A stretch of 64,000 nucleotides of DNA from Polaromonas sp. SP1 (GCF_003711205.1 NZ_CP031013.1:3080501-3144500); one strand, 5' to 3'; shown: positions 8,542 to 17,797, counted from the first letter of the stretch. Made by a program: numbers and translations. The notes: generated from the letters alone by a model not told the origin.

Positions 8542-9729
8542 ATGATCATCACGAGCCTCTTAGACACGGACCTGTACAAGTTCACCATGATGCAGGTGGT
8601 CTTGCACCAGTTTCCGGGGGCGGAGGTGGAGTACAAGTTCAAGTGCCGCAATGCCGGCGCGCCGGGCATAGGCGACCTGGCGCCGTATGTGATGGAGATA
8701 CGCGAAGAAATCCGCGGCCTGTGCAACCTGCGCTTTCAGGACGCCGAGCTGGCTTACCTCAAAGCCATGCGTTTCATCAAGAGCGATTTTGTCGACTTCC
8801 TCGGCATCTTCCGGCTCAACGAAAAATACGTCACCGTCACCGCCTTGCCCTCGGGCGAGATCGATGTGTCGATCAAAGGGCCGTGGCTGCACACCATCCT
8901 GTTCGAGATCCCGGTGCTGGCCATCATCAACGAGGTCTACTTTCGCAACACGCAAAAGAACGCCGACCTGGCCGAAGGCCGCAAGCGCCTGGAGACCAAG
9001 ATCGGCGAGCTGCAGACGCAAGGCCTGCGTACCCTCAAGATCGCCGACTACGGCACGCGCCGCCGCTTCGGCAAGGCCTGGCATGAAGAAGTGCTGCGCA
9101 CTCTGGTGACGCGGCTGGGCACCGGGGCGGGCGGCCAGCTGGCCGGCACCAGCAATGTGCTGTTTGCGATGAAGCTGGGCCTGACGCCGCTGGGCACCAT
9201 GGCGCATGAATACCTGCAGGCCTGCCAGGCGCTGGGCCCGCGCCTGCGCGACAGCCAGGTTTTCGGCTTCGAGTCGTGGGCCAGGGAATACCGTGGCGAC
9301 CTCGGGATCGCGCTGTCGGACGTCTACGGCATGAGCGCCTTCCTGCGCGACTTCGACATGTACTTCTGCAAGCTGTTCGACGGCGCCCGCCACGACAGTG
9401 GCGACCCCTTCGATTGGGGCGAGCGCATGCTGGCGCACTACACCAAGAACCGTGTCGACCCGCAGACCAAGACGCTGATCTTCAGCGACGGCCTCACGGT
9501 GCCGCGCACCATCGAGCTGTACCAGCAGTTCAGGGGGCGCTGCCAGCTGGCCTTCGGCATAGGCACCAACCTCACCAACGACCTGGGCTACGAGCCGCTG
9601 CAGATCGTCATCAAGATGATCCGCTGCAACGGCCAGCCGGTGGCCAAGCTCTCAGACACGCCTTCGAAGAACATGTGCGACGACGAAAAATACCTCGCTT
9701 ACCTGAGACAGGTGTTCGAAATTGCCTGA
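8542..9729 (+). CDS. pncB: Nicotinate phosphoribosyltransferase
   Basis: This 395-residue protein begins [25 protein letters not shown], the conserved PncB start. It has the phosphoribosyl-binding segment with [13 protein letters not shown] and the late [10 protein letters not shown] motif. It converts nicotinate and PRPP to nicotinate mononucleotide with ATP hydrolysis, in the Preiss-Handler NAD salvage pathway in the cytoplasm. The length is normal. No good ribosome site is visible before the ATG. It appears monocistronic. Confidence 0.95.
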   Translation: MIITSLLDTDLYKFTMMQVVLHQFPGAEVEYKFKCRNAGAPGIGDLAPYVMEIREEIRGLCNLRFQDAELAYLKAMRFIKSDFVDFLGIFRLNEKYVTVTALPSGEIDVSIKGPWLHTILFEIPVLAIINEVYFRNTQKNADLAEGRKRLETKIGELQTQGLRTLKIADYGTRRRFGKAWHEEVLRTLVTRLGTGAGGQLAGTSNVLFAMKLGLTPLGTMAHEYLQACQALGPRLRDSQVFGFESWAREYRGDLGIALSDVYGMSAFLRDFDMYFCKLFDGARHDSGDPFDWGERMLAHYTKNRVDPQTKTLIFSDGLTVPRTIELYQQFRGRCQLAFGIGTNLTNDLGYEPLQIVIKMIRCNGQPVAKLSDTPSKNMCDDEKYLAYLRQVFEIA

Positions 9730-9761
9730 ATGCCGCTTGGCGTGAGGAAAAAATAATCATT

Positions 9762-9803
9762 CGGGAAGGGTCTCCGGACCCGGGGCGGTACGGCCTTTTC
9801 CCG
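9762..9803 (+). promoter_or_regulatory. Structured leader (possible three-way junction) before the transporter gene
   Basis: An outer stem CGGGAA/TTCCCG (9762-9767 with 9798-9803) encloses a tight hairpin GGGTC-TCCG-GACCC (9768-9781) and a smaller GGC/GCC hairpin (9784-9795). No T run follows; instead AGGAG of the next gene begins eight bases later. This looks more like a regulatory leader than a pncB terminator. I could not match it to a named riboswitch. Confidence 0.4.
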
Positions 9804-9820
9804 TCAATAAAGGAGATGTA

Positions 9821-11227
9821 GTGGGATTTTCACGCGGCGTTGCCATGATTGCCTTGATGTGTTTGCCGGTGCTGTCGAGGGCGGCCGATATCGATGGCAG
9901 CAGTCTCTCGTGGGCCTGGGGCATTCCCTTCGCGGGAATTCTCCTGTCGATTGCCTTGATGCCGTTGCTGGCGGCGTCTTTCTGGCACCACCATTTCGGC
10001 AAAATTTCTGCCGCATGGACGCTGGCGTTCTTTTTGCCGTTTGCCGCCGTGTTTGGTCCCGCTGTCGCGGGCGCCAGCCTCGTTCATGCCTTGCTGGCTG
10101 AATACCTTCCTTTCATCATCCTGCTGGTCGCGCTCTACACCGTGGCCGGTGGCATCTTCATCCGTGGCAACCTCCATGGCAGTCCTGCGGTCAATGTCGC
10201 CATCCTCGCCATCGGAACCGTGCTGGCCAGTTTTATGGGCACCACGGGCGCTTCCATGCTGATGATCCGGCCGCTGATTCGCGCCAACGACAACCGGGTG
10301 CACAAGGCGCATGTGGTGGTGTTCTTCATCTTTCTGGTCTCCAACGCGGGCGGCTCGCTGACCCCCCTGGGTGACCCGCCCCTGTTCCTGGGCTTCCTCA
10401 AAGGCGTCGACTTCTTCTGGACGGTCAGCCACATCTTTCCGGAAACCCTGTTTCTGGCGGGCAGCCTGCTTGGAATCTTTTACCTGCTGGACCGCTGGTA
10501 CTACGCCAAAGAGGGGGTGCTTCCTGTCGATCCGACCCCCGACACCCGCGGCCTTGGCTTCGACGGCGCCGCCAACTTCTGGCTGCTGGCGGCGGTGGTG
10601 GGCCTGGTGCTGCTCAGCGGGTTCTGGAAGACGCCGATGGGCATCACCGTGTTTGGCACGGAAGTGGGCCTGCCGGGCCTGGTGCGCGATGCCGGCCTTC
10701 TGGCGGTCACCTTTATCTCGCTGCGCCTGACGCCGGCGGGCGTGCACAAGGACAACCAGTTTTCATGGGGGCCCATGCAGGAAGTCGCCAAACTTTTCGC
10801 CGGCATTTTCCTGACCATCATCCCCGTCATCGCCATGCTCAAGGCGGGTGTGCAGGGGCCTTTCGGCGCCATCGTTTCGGCAGTGACCCGGCCCGACGGC
10901 CAGCCCGATCCGGCCATGTATTTCTGGGCCACCGGCGCGCTGAGCTCCTTTCTCGACAACGCGCCCACCTACCTGGTGTTTTTTAACACCGCGGGCGGAG
11001 ACCCGGCGGCGCTGATGACCACGCTGGCGCCGACACTGGCCGCTATTTCCGCCGGCGCGGTGTTTATGGGCGCCAACTCCTACATCGGCAATGCGCCCAA
11101 CATGATGGTCAAGGCCGTGGCCGAAGAGCGCGGCGTGGCCATGCCCAGCTTCTTCGGCTACATGGCCTGGTCGGGCGCGGTGCTGATTCCCCTTTTCATC
11201 GTCATGACCTTCATCTGGTTCAAGTAA
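9821..11227 (+). CDS. Ion-transporter-superfamily membrane protein (annotated widely as sodium:proton antiporter)
   Basis: This 468-residue polytopic inner-membrane protein has about 11-12 hydrophobic segments. The motif NAGGSLTPLGDPPLFLGFLKG around residue 180 and SSFLDNAPTYLVFF near residue 375 are the paired re-entrant hallmarks of the CitMHS/ArsB/NhaD branch of the ion transporter superfamily. An N-terminal signal-like segment ends in SRAADI. The start is GTG with AGGAG six bases upstream. The transported ion (Na+/H+ or a carboxylate) cannot be decided from the sequence. A folded leader precedes it. Confidence 0.8.
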   Translation: MGFSRGVAMIALMCLPVLSRAADIDGSSLSWAWGIPFAGILLSIALMPLLAASFWHHHFGKISAAWTLAFFLPFAAVFGPAVAGASLVHALLAEYLPFIILLVALYTVAGGIFIRGNLHGSPAVNVAILAIGTVLASFMGTTGASMLMIRPLIRANDNRVHKAHVVVFFIFLVSNAGGSLTPLGDPPLFLGFLKGVDFFWTVSHIFPETLFLAGSLLGIFYLLDRWYYAKEGVLPVDPTPDTRGLGFDGAANFWLLAAVVGLVLLSGFWKTPMGITVFGTEVGLPGLVRDAGLLAVTFISLRLTPAGVHKDNQFSWGPMQEVAKLFAGIFLTIIPVIAMLKAGVQGPFGAIVSAVTRPDGQPDPAMYFWATGALSSFLDNAPTYLVFFNTAGGDPAALMTTLAPTLAAISAGAVFMGANSYIGNAPNMMVKAVAEERGVAMPSFFGYMAWSGAVLIPLFIVMTFIWFK

Positions 11228-11255
11228 GCCATTCATTGAAAGAAAGCGAAAACCC

Positions 11256-12242
11256 ATGAGCAAGCCCAAGATCCTCGTTGCACGCGCCGTATTCCCCGAA
11301 GTCATTGCCCGCCTTGAGCAGCATTTCGAGGTCGAATCCAACCAGAGCGACGAAACCTGGTCCAAGGCCCAGCTGACCGAGCGTCTCAAAGGCAAGGACG
11401 GCGCTTTCACCACCGGCGGCGACCGCATCGACGGCGAAGTGCTGGCCGCCTGCCCGGGCCTGAAGATCTGCGCCAACATGGCGGTGGGTTACAACAACTT
11501 CGACATCGACGCGATGACCGCAGCCGGCGTGCTGGCCACCAATGCGCCCGACGTGCTGACCGAAACCACCGCCGACTTCGGCTTTGCGCTGCTGATGGCC
11601 ACGGCCCGCCGCGTGACGGAAAGCGAGCACTACTTGCGCGCCGGCAAATGGACCAAGTGGAGCTACGACATGTTCGCCGGCTCCGACATCCACGGCGCCA
11701 CGCTGGGCATCCTGGGCATGGGCCGGATCGGGCAGGGCATTGCCAAGCGCGGCGCCCACGGCTTCGGCATGAAGGTGATCTATCACAACCGCTCACGGCT
11801 CGACGCAGCGCTGGAGGCCGAATGCAAGGCCAGCTATGTCGGCAAGGAAGAGCTGCTCAAGACCGCCGACCACCTGGTGCTGGTGCTGCCGTACTCGCCG
11901 GCCTCGCACCACACCATTGGCGCGGCCGAGCTGGCACTGATGAAGCCGACCGCCACGCTGATCAACATCGCGCGCGGCGGCATTGTGGACGACGCGGCGC
12001 TGGCTGCGGCGCTGAAGGACAAGCGTATCTCTGCGGCCGGGCTGGACGTGTTTGAGGGCGAGCCCAAGGTGCACCCAGACCTGCTGACCGTGCCCAACGT
12101 GGTGTTGACACCGCACATCGCCAGCGCGACCATTCCCACGCGCCTGGCCATGGCCAGCCTGGCGGCGGACAACCTGATCGCATTCTTTGGAGGAAAAAAA
12201 CCTTTGACCCCCTTAAATCCTGCGGTACTCGCTATCAAATAA
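11256..12242 (+). CDS. D-2-hydroxyacid dehydrogenase (glyoxylate/hydroxypyruvate reductase-like)
   Basis: This 328-residue protein reduces 2-keto acids such as glyoxylate or hydroxypyruvate with NAD(P)H. It has the nucleotide motif LGILGMGRIGQGIAK, catalytic Arg in INIARGGIVDD, Glu in VFEGEP and His in TPHIASAT. The HNRSR segment after the second beta strand suggests NADPH preference. A weak ribosome site (AAAGCGAAA) precedes the ATG. The last three codons and the TAA stop lie inside a copy of the dispersed palindromic repeat, so the natural C-terminus has been replaced or extended by the repeat. Confidence 0.88.
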   Translation: MSKPKILVARAVFPEVIARLEQHFEVESNQSDETWSKAQLTERLKGKDGAFTTGGDRIDGEVLAACPGLKICANMAVGYNNFDIDAMTAAGVLATNAPDVLTETTADFGFALLMATARRVTESEHYLRAGKWTKWSYDMFAGSDIHGATLGILGMGRIGQGIAKRGAHGFGMKVIYHNRSRLDAALEAECKASYVGKEELLKTADHLVLVLPYSPASHHTIGAAELALMKPTATLINIARGGIVDDAALAAALKDKRISAAGLDVFEGEPKVHPDLLTVPNVVLTPHIASATIPTRLAMASLAADNLIAFFGGKKPLTPLNPAVLAIK

Positions 12243-12247
12243 ATAGC
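12231..12247 (+). repeat. Dispersed palindromic repeat core supplying a stop codon
   Basis: GCTATCAAATAAATAGC is a core-only copy with arms GCTAT/ATAGC; the usual tail is not recognisable after it. The TAA of the upstream dehydrogenase gene is contained in the loop (Ala-Ile-Lys-stop). It lies about 70 bases before rmuC. Confidence 0.75.
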
Positions 12248-12317
12248 AGTCCAATCGACGCGGCACAATAAGCAGTTCCTCGCAAAACAACAACCCAGTA
12301 TCGAGACACGCACACCC

Positions 12318-13676
12318 ATGGAACCCTGGTTGATCTTCGCCCTGGCCTTGCTGGTAGCCAACCTGCTGCTGCTGGTCTGGCTGGCGGTGCGCAAGCCCGC
12401 CGCGCCTTCGGACGCAGGCCGCGTCGAGCTGCTGGCCGGCATGGCCGCTGGCCACGACAAGCTTGAGCGCGAGCTGCGCCGCGAGATCGGCGACAACTCG
12501 CGCAGCAGCCGCCAGGAACTGGCCACTACGTTTGCGACCTTCCAGCAAACGCTGGTGCAGCAAAGCGCCGAAGCCATCCGCACACAAAACGCGCAGATCG
12601 ACGCGTTCGCGCAGCAACTCACCTTGCTGCAAAAAACCCTGTCGGACACCCTGACCACGCAGCTCCAGTCCGTCAGCGAATCGAACGCGCGCCGCATGGT
12701 GGAAGTGCGTGAAACGCTGGAGCAGCAGCTGGCGCAACTGCAGCAGACCAACTCGGCCAAGCTTGACGAGATGCGCAAGACGGTCGACGAAAAACTGCAG
12801 ACCACGCTGGAGGCCCGGCTGGGCGAAAGCTTCAAGCAGGTGGCCGACCGGCTCGAGCAGGTGCACAAAGGCCTGGGTGAAATGCAGTCGCTGGCGGTGG
12901 GCGTGGGTAGCCTGCAGCGCGTGCTGACCAATGTGAAGACGCGCGGCATGTTCGGTGAAGTCCAGCTTGAGGCATTGCTTGAGCAGGTGCTGACGGTGGA
13001 CCAGTACGCCAAGCAGGTTGAGACCAAGCCGCGCAGCGGCCAGCGCGTTGATTTTGCGATCCGCTTCCCGGGCCGCGGCGACGACGGCTCGCCGGTCTGG
13101 CTGCCGGTCGATGCCAAGTTTCCGCGCGACGACTATGAGCGCCTGCTTGATGCGCATGAACGGGTGGACCCGATTGCCGTCGAGGCGGCCGGCAAGGCGC
13201 TGGAGGCGCGCATCCGCGCTGAAGCCAAGTCCATTGCCGAGAACTACCTGGCCGCGCCGCACACCACGGACTTCGCCATCCTCTTTTTACCGGTGGAAAG
13301 CCTGTACGCCGAGGTGCTGCGCCGCCCGGGGCTGATGGACGCGATCCAGCGCCAGTACCGCGTGACGCTGGCCGGGCCGACCACGCTGCTGGCCATGCTC
13401 AACAGCCTGCACATGGGCTTTCGCACCCTGGCGCTGGAGCAGCAGGCCTCCGAAGTGTGGAAGGTGCTGGGCGCCGTCAAAACCGAGTTCGAGCGCTACG
13501 GCGAATGGGTCGCACGCATCAAGGAGCAGGTCGCGAAAGCTTCCGACACGCTGGACAAGGCCGACACCCGTGCCAAGCAGATGCGGCTGGCGCTGCGCAA
13601 GGTCGAGGCCCTGCCTGAAATCGAGTCGCAATCCCTGTTGCCGCCGGTGGCCGACACCGACCTGCTGGGCGAATGA
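12318..13676 (+). CDS. rmuC: DNA recombination protein RmuC
   Basis: This 452-residue protein has an N-terminal membrane anchor (residues 4-24), a long predicted coiled coil with many Gln and Glu residues (about 45-195), and the conserved RmuC nuclease-like domain (MFGEVQLEALLEQVL; PVDAKFPRDDYERLL; TDFAILFLPVESLYAEVLR). In E. coli loss of RmuC raises inversion between short repeats; a nuclease activity is inferred from fold. The gene stands alone between two repeat copies. No strong Shine-Dalgarno sequence is visible. Confidence 0.93.
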   Translation: MEPWLIFALALLVANLLLLVWLAVRKPAAPSDAGRVELLAGMAAGHDKLERELRREIGDNSRSSRQELATTFATFQQTLVQQSAEAIRTQNAQIDAFAQQLTLLQKTLSDTLTTQLQSVSESNARRMVEVRETLEQQLAQLQQTNSAKLDEMRKTVDEKLQTTLEARLGESFKQVADRLEQVHKGLGEMQSLAVGVGSLQRVLTNVKTRGMFGEVQLEALLEQVLTVDQYAKQVETKPRSGQRVDFAIRFPGRGDDGSPVWLPVDAKFPRDDYERLLDAHERVDPIAVEAAGKALEARIRAEAKSIAENYLAAPHTTDFAILFLPVESLYAEVLRRPGLMDAIQRQYRVTLAGPTTLLAMLNSLHMGFRTLALEQQASEVWKVLGAVKTEFERYGEWVARIKEQVAKASDTLDKADTRAKQMRLALRKVEALPEIESQSLLPPVADTDLLGE

Positions 13677-13699
13677 GCGTCATGGCGTTGCCTGGCCAT

Positions 13700-13760
13700 G
13701 CTATTAAATTAATAGCTGGTAGTGCAGGTGGTGATTGGGCTGGAGCCACTTTTTGCTTAA
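13700..13760 (+). repeat. Dispersed palindromic repeat, copy upstream of MFS gene
   Basis: A perfect core GCTATTAAATTAATAGC (13700-13716) is followed by GGTAGTGCAGGTGGTGATTGGGCTGGAGCC and CTTTTTGCTTAA. The tail ends three bases before the ATG of the MFS gene. It occupies the whole 5' leader where a ribosome-binding site would be expected. Confidence 0.85.
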
Positions 13761-13763
13761 GAA

Positions 13764-14960
13764 ATGACGCCTGAGCTCGCACGCCTCATCGTGGCGCAGA
13801 TCTGCCTGCATGCGTGCATGGCGGGCACGCGCATGGCGGCGCCGCTGCTGGCGCTGCGCGAAGGCTACAGCCCTGCGGCCGTCGGCGTGTTGCTAGCGCT
13901 GTTTGCACTGACACAAGTCTTTCTGGCCTTGCCCGCAGGCCGCTTTGCCGACCGGCACGGCCTGCGCCGCCCCATCAGCTACAGCGTGTTTGCCGCCGTG
14001 CTGGGCGCGGGGGCGGCGGTGGCTTTCCCGATTTTCCCGGTGATGTGTTTTGCGGCGCTGATGACGGGCGGTGCCACCGGCGCGGCGGTGATCTCGCTGC
14101 AGCGGCATGTGGGCCGGGCTGCTGTGGGCGCATTGCAATTGAGGCAGGTGTTCAGCTGGCTCTCCATCGGTCCGGCGGTGTCCAATTTCATCGGGCCGTT
14201 TTCGGCCGGCCTGCTGATCGACCATGTGGGCGCCTCGCCGGGCAGCACGCCGGGCTACCGTGCGGCGTTTTTGCTGATGGCGATTTTGCCGATCGCCAGC
14301 TGGTTCCTGGTGCGCAAGACGCGCGAGCTGCCGCCGGTGATCGCCGCCAGCGGCGGCCCGCAGCCCCGCGCCTGGGACTTGCTGCGCCAGGCGACGTTTC
14401 GCCGCCTGATGCTGGTGAACTGGTTCTTGTCGTCCTGCTGGGACGTGCACACCTTTGTCGTGCCGGTGCTGGGGTTTGAAAGAGGCATCAGCGCGTCGGT
14501 GATTGGCACCATCCTAGGCGCTTTTGCGATAGCCGCGGCGCTGATCCGCATGGTGATGCCGCTGGTGGCGGCGCATTTGCGTGAATGGAAGGTGCTGGCC
14601 GCCTCCATGCTGGCGACGGCGGTGCTGTTCGGCATTTACCCGCTGATGTATTCGGCCATCGGCATGGGCGTGTGCTCCATCCTGCTCGGGCTGGCGCTGG
14701 GCATGGTGCAGCCTATGGTGATGAGCATGCTGCACCAGATCACGCCGGAAGCGCGCCACGGTGAAGCGCTGGGGCTGCGGCTGATGGCGATCAATGCCTC
14801 CAGCGTGGTAATGCCCATGTTGTTTGGCTCGGCCGGTGCACTGGTGGGGATTGCCGGGGTTTTCTGGGCCACCGGCACCATGGTGGGGCTCGGCTCGCGC
14901 GCGGCCTGGCTTCTCAAGGATTCCATGCCCGCGCACGGCGGGCACGAACCTGAAACCTAG
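13764..14960 (+). CDS. MFS transporter
   Basis: This 398-residue inner-membrane protein has about 12 hydrophobic segments. The loop between helices 2 and 3, PAGRFADRHGLRRP, is the classical major facilitator motif A, and a long central loop near residue 195 separates the two six-helix halves. The substrate is not evident; related proteins are annotated as drug or sugar-type efflux carriers. No Shine-Dalgarno sequence is present, because the preceding bases belong to the repeat tail. It converges on the LOG-family gene with only nine bases between the two stops. Confidence 0.85.
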   Translation: MTPELARLIVAQICLHACMAGTRMAAPLLALREGYSPAAVGVLLALFALTQVFLALPAGRFADRHGLRRPISYSVFAAVLGAGAAVAFPIFPVMCFAALMTGGATGAAVISLQRHVGRAAVGALQLRQVFSWLSIGPAVSNFIGPFSAGLLIDHVGASPGSTPGYRAAFLLMAILPIASWFLVRKTRELPPVIAASGGPQPRAWDLLRQATFRRLMLVNWFLSSCWDVHTFVVPVLGFERGISASVIGTILGAFAIAAALIRMVMPLVAAHLREWKVLAASMLATAVLFGIYPLMYSAIGMGVCSILLGLALGMVQPMVMSMLHQITPEARHGEALGLRLMAINASSVVMPMLFGSAGALVGIAGVFWATGTMVGLGSRAAWLLKDSMPAHGGHEPET

Positions 14961-14969
14961 AGCCTGAAG

Positions 14970-15833
14970 TTAAAGGCGGTAGAAGTCCTTGATGAGGTCC
15001 CAGGCGACCTGTGCGTCGTCCACATACTGAAAGAGCTTCAGGTCGTTGGGCGAGATCACGCCTTCTTCCACCAGCATGTCGGTGTTGAGCAGGCGCTGCC
15101 AGTAGCTGCTGCCGAAAAGAATGATGGGCACCGGTTTGGCCTTGCGGGTCTGCACCAGCGTGACGACTTCAAAGAGTTCGTCCAGCGTGCCGAAGCCGCC
15201 CGGGAACACCACCAGCGCCTTTGCGCGCATCATGAAGTGCATCTTGCGCAGCGCGAAGTAGTGGAACTTGAACGACAGCTCGGGCGGCACGTAGGGGTTG
15301 GCGGCCTCTTCCATGGGCAGGGCGATCGCCAGGCCTACGCTTAAACCGCCGGCCTCATGCGCGCCGCGGTTGGCCGCCTGCATGATGCCGGGGCCGCCGC
15401 CGGTGCAGATAAAAAGCTTCTTGTCGGGCGATTGGTTTTCACTGTACTGCGCCACCAGCTTGCCGAAGGCGCGGGCCTTTTCGTAATAGTGGGCGTTGCG
15501 CGCCAGTTTGCGTGCGCGGTCTATGACTTCGGCGTCGCCAGTGGCTTCTGCTTCAGCCACCATGGTGACGGAATCTTCTTCGCTGCGAAACCGGGCGCTG
15601 CCGAACACGACGACGGTGTTTTCAATGCCGTGGGCTTGCTGCTCGAGGTCGGGCTTGAGGAGCTCCAGCTGAAAGCGGATGCCGCGTGTTTCGCGCCGCA
15701 GCAAGAACTCTGGGTCGGCAAAGGCCAGTCGCGACGCGTCGGCTTCCAGCGGGGTGCCTTCTCTGGCATGGGCTTGAAGTTCGGCCCAGGCGTTGGCGAG
15801 GCGGCTGACGGAGAGGTCTTGTTTTTGTTCCAT
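14970..15833 (-). CDS. LOG-family (lysine decarboxylase-like) TIGR00730-type protein
   Basis: This 287-residue protein carries GGGPGIMQAANRGAHEAGG and FPGGFGTLDELFEV, the PGGxGTxxE motif of the LOG phosphoribohydrolase fold. Family members release cytokinin-like bases from nucleotide monophosphates or cleave purine nucleotides; several bacterial ones have unknown roles. The long N-terminal region (about 90 residues) is typical of the larger clade. The start at 15833 (MEQKQDLSV) is preferred because upstream in-frame codons would run into the efp terminator. Confidence 0.85.
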   Translation of the reverse strand: MEQKQDLSVSRLANAWAELQAHAREGTPLEADASRLAFADPEFLLRRETRGIRFQLELLKPDLEQQAHGIENTVVVFGSARFRSEEDSVTMVAEAEATGDAEVIDRARKLARNAHYYEKARAFGKLVAQYSENQSPDKKLFICTGGGPGIMQAANRGAHEAGGLSVGLAIALPMEEAANPYVPPELSFKFHYFALRKMHFMMRAKALVVFPGGFGTLDELFEVVTLVQTRKAKPVPIILFGSSYWQRLLNTDMLVEEGVISPNDLKLFQYVDDAQVAWDLIKDFYRL

Positions 15834-15894
15834 GCGCTTATTGTCAACGATCAAGATGACGGTGAGGCTTTGGACGGAGCACCGGCTCACACAA

Positions 15895-15925
15895 AGCAAA
15901 AAGGCTCCGTGAGGAGCCTTTTTTG
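15895..15925 (-). terminator. efp terminator
   Basis: AAGGCTCC (15901-15908) and GGAGCCTT (15913-15920) form an eight-base stem with loop GTGA. The A run at 15898-15902 becomes the U run on the minus strand. It follows the efp stop by about 25 bases; the plus strand is also T-rich after the stem, so it may act both ways. Confidence 0.8.
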
Positions 15926-15947
15926 GGGGGAGCCGGAGCGGGTGCGT

Positions 15948-16502
15948 TTAGACGCGCTTGCGGTATTCGCCGGTGCGGGTGTCGATTTCAACCACATCGC
16001 CCTGTGCCACGAAAATCGGCACGCCGATTTCAAAGCCGGTGGCGAGCTTGGCGGGTTTGAGGACCTTGCCGGAGGTGTCGCCCTTGACGGCGGGTTCCGT
16101 CCAGGTGATTTCGCGTTGCACGCTGGTGGGCAGCTCGACCGAGATGGCCTTGCCGTCGTAGAACACGACTTCCAGTTCCATGCCGTCTTGCAGGTAGTTG
16201 AGCGAGTCGCCCATGTTTTCGGCTTCGACTTCGTACTGGTTGAACTCGGAGTCCATGCAGACATACAGCGGGTCGGCGAAGTAGGAGTAGGTGCAGTCCT
16301 TCTTGTCCAGGACGATTTGGTCGATCTTGTCGTCGGCCTTGAACACGACTTCGGTGTTGAAGTTGGCGACCAGGCTTTTGAGCTTCATGCGCACGGTGGC
16401 AGAGTTGCGGCCGCCGCGGCTGTATTCGGTCTTGAGCACCACCATGGGGTCTTTGCCGTGCATGATGACGTTGCCGGCGCGGATTTCTTGAGCGATTTTC
16501 AT
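15948..16502 (-). CDS. efp: Elongation factor P (Arg32 type)
   Basis: This 184-residue protein has three OB-like domains. EF-P binds between the P and E sites of the ribosome and relieves stalling at polyproline stretches. The residue at the tip of domain I is Arg32 in YSRGGRNSA; Arg at this position marks the class that is rhamnosylated rather than lysylated. The modifying enzyme gene earP lies immediately upstream on the same strand. The C-terminal [29 protein letters not shown] is the EF-P signature region. It ends at a clear hairpin terminator. Confidence 0.97.
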   Translation of the reverse strand: MKIAQEIRAGNVIMHGKDPMVVLKTEYSRGGRNSATVRMKLKSLVANFNTEVVFKADDKIDQIVLDKKDCTYSYFADPLYVCMDSEFNQYEVEAENMGDSLNYLQDGMELEVVFYDGKAISVELPTSVQREITWTEPAVKGDTSGKVLKPAKLATGFEIGVPIFVAQGDVVEIDTRTGEYRKRV

Positions 16503-16619
16503 AGCAGTTTCACTGAGGTAGGCCGCTAAACGCTTGCACCGGTGTGCAGGTTCCGCGGCGGGTTGTGCGGGCCGCCCAGGTTGGGTCGATCTTCAGATTG
16601 ATCCGCAAAGCCTACGATT

Positions 16620-17777
16620 TTAGCGTTTTTTTGCCACAAAGCCGAGCAATCGGCTCACCAGGTCGTCCTGGGCCGTCAGGCGCCCGCGTGCAGCCAGCGC
16701 CGCCGCCTGCCAGGCCGGCCAGTCGGCAAGCATGGGCCCGAGGCCGCCTGCGGCGGGCGCCGGAGCGGTTTTACCGTTCCAGGCGGCGTGAAAGGCCCTG
16801 AGTGAGGGCGGCGCCTGCAGCATGTCCAGGAAGGCCTGCAGTTTGGCCAGATGGGCATCGTCATGCTGCGGGTAAATTTGCCAAACGAAAGGCCTACCGG
16901 CCCAGAGCGCCCGCACCAGAGAATCTTCGCCGCGCACGAAGTTCAGGTCTGAAGCCCACAGCAGGTGGTCAAACCCGGCTTGCTCCAGCAGCGGGAGGTA
17001 TGAAATTGATAGCAGACTCCCCTTGTCCTGTATGGGCTGGAGGCCTTTTTCACCCTCAACGATGGCCCGCACCGCATGGGCGGCGCGCCCGGCTGCCACC
17101 AGCAAGCGTACCGGGTTGCCCTGCAGGCCGTGCCGGGAAAGCTGCGCCAGCAAGGCCTCCAGCGCCGGCGGCTCGTAACAAAACAGCGAGACCAGGGTTT
17201 CGCCGCGCCACGGGATGTTTTGGGCCTTGAGCCAGCCGGCGCGGTCAAAGCGCGCCTGGCGCTCCTGCAGGCCGGGCTCTCGCAGCAGCCCGCCGGTATG
17301 GGCGGTGAAGCCCGGGTAGAAAAACCACTTGGTCCAGCCCGCCGCCGGGCCGCTTTGCACGGGCGAGGGCATGGCGTGGTAACGCTCGACATAGGCTTCG
17401 GCGGAGAGGTATTCGAGGTTGATCCATACGGGTTTCAGGCCTGTAGCCCTCATGCTGCTTGCGCAGGCTGCTATGAATTCAGGGGCAATTTCGCAGCCGA
17501 AGGCTTCAACCAGCACGTCGGGCGGTTGTTGGGCAAAGCCCGCTGCCTGCAAGTCCAGCGGCGTGCCGTCTCGCGGCCAGGGCAATACCTGAACGCCCTC
17601 GCTGCCTGCGGGCGCCATCCAGGCCAACGCCGCAGCATCGTCCACCCACAGGCGCACGCTGTGCCCGCGCGCGGCCAGGTCGCAAGCCAGGCGCCAGCAC
17701 ACGCCAATGTCCCCGAAGTTGTCGATGACTTTGCAAAAAATGTCCCACTGGCGGCGATTCATGAAAGGATTGTCCAC
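16620..17777 (-). CDS. earP: EF-P arginine rhamnosyltransferase EarP
   Basis: This 385-residue GT-B glycosyltransferase transfers rhamnose from dTDP-rhamnose to Arg32 of EF-P. The N-terminal [17 protein letters not shown] holds the conserved Asp residues of the catalytic site, and the C-terminal [33 protein letters not shown] binds the nucleotide sugar. The gene lies 117 bases upstream of efp on the same strand, so enzyme and substrate are probably co-expressed. A second ATG six codons in is also possible as the start. Around residues 242-259 the coding sequence coincides with a copy of the dispersed repeat in antisense, filling a loop just before the LLWASDLNF motif. Confidence 0.95.
   Translation of the reverse strand: MDNPFMNRRQWDIFCKVIDNFGDIGVCWRLACDLAARGHSVRLWVDDAAALAWMAPAGSEGVQVLPWPRDGTPLDLQAAGFAQQPPDVLVEAFGCEIAPEFIAACASSMRATGLKPVWINLEYLSAEAYVERYHAMPSPVQSGPAAGWTKWFFYPGFTAHTGGLLREPGLQERQARFDRAGWLKAQNIPWRGETLVSLFCYEPPALEALLAQLSRHGLQGNPVRLLVAAGRAAHAVRAIVEGEKGLQPIQDKGSLLSISYLPLLEQAGFDHLLWASDLNFVRGEDSLVRALWAGRPFVWQIYPQHDDAHLAKLQAFLDMLQAPPSLRAFHAAWNGKTAPAPAAGGLGPMLADWPAWQAAALAARGRLTAQDDLVSRLLGFVAKKR
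16997..17052 (+). repeat. Dispersed palindromic repeat, copy antisense inside earP
   Basis: GTATGAAATTGATAGC (16998-17013; one base of the left arm lost) is followed by CTGTATGGGCTGGAGGCCTTTTT. Both the core and the conserved GGGCTGGAGGCC tail are kept. The earP reading frame passes through it without a stop ([17 protein letters not shown]). Confidence 0.75.
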
Positions 17778-17797
17778 AATACGGCCAGTTGCATACT
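17770..17797 (+). promoter_or_regulatory. uvrC promoter candidate
   Basis: TTGTCC (17770-17775) and CATACT (17792-17797) are 16 bases apart and end only seven bases before the uvrC ATG. If used, transcription would begin at or next to the start codon, giving a leaderless or near-leaderless message. This agrees with the absence of a Shine-Dalgarno sequence. Confidence 0.45.

Noticed and set aside
17469..17490. GCTATGAATTCAGGGGC in earP as another repeat copy
   Set aside because: The right arm and the GGGCTGGAGGCC tail are missing, and the encoded residues match the normal EarP sequence, so this is probably chance.
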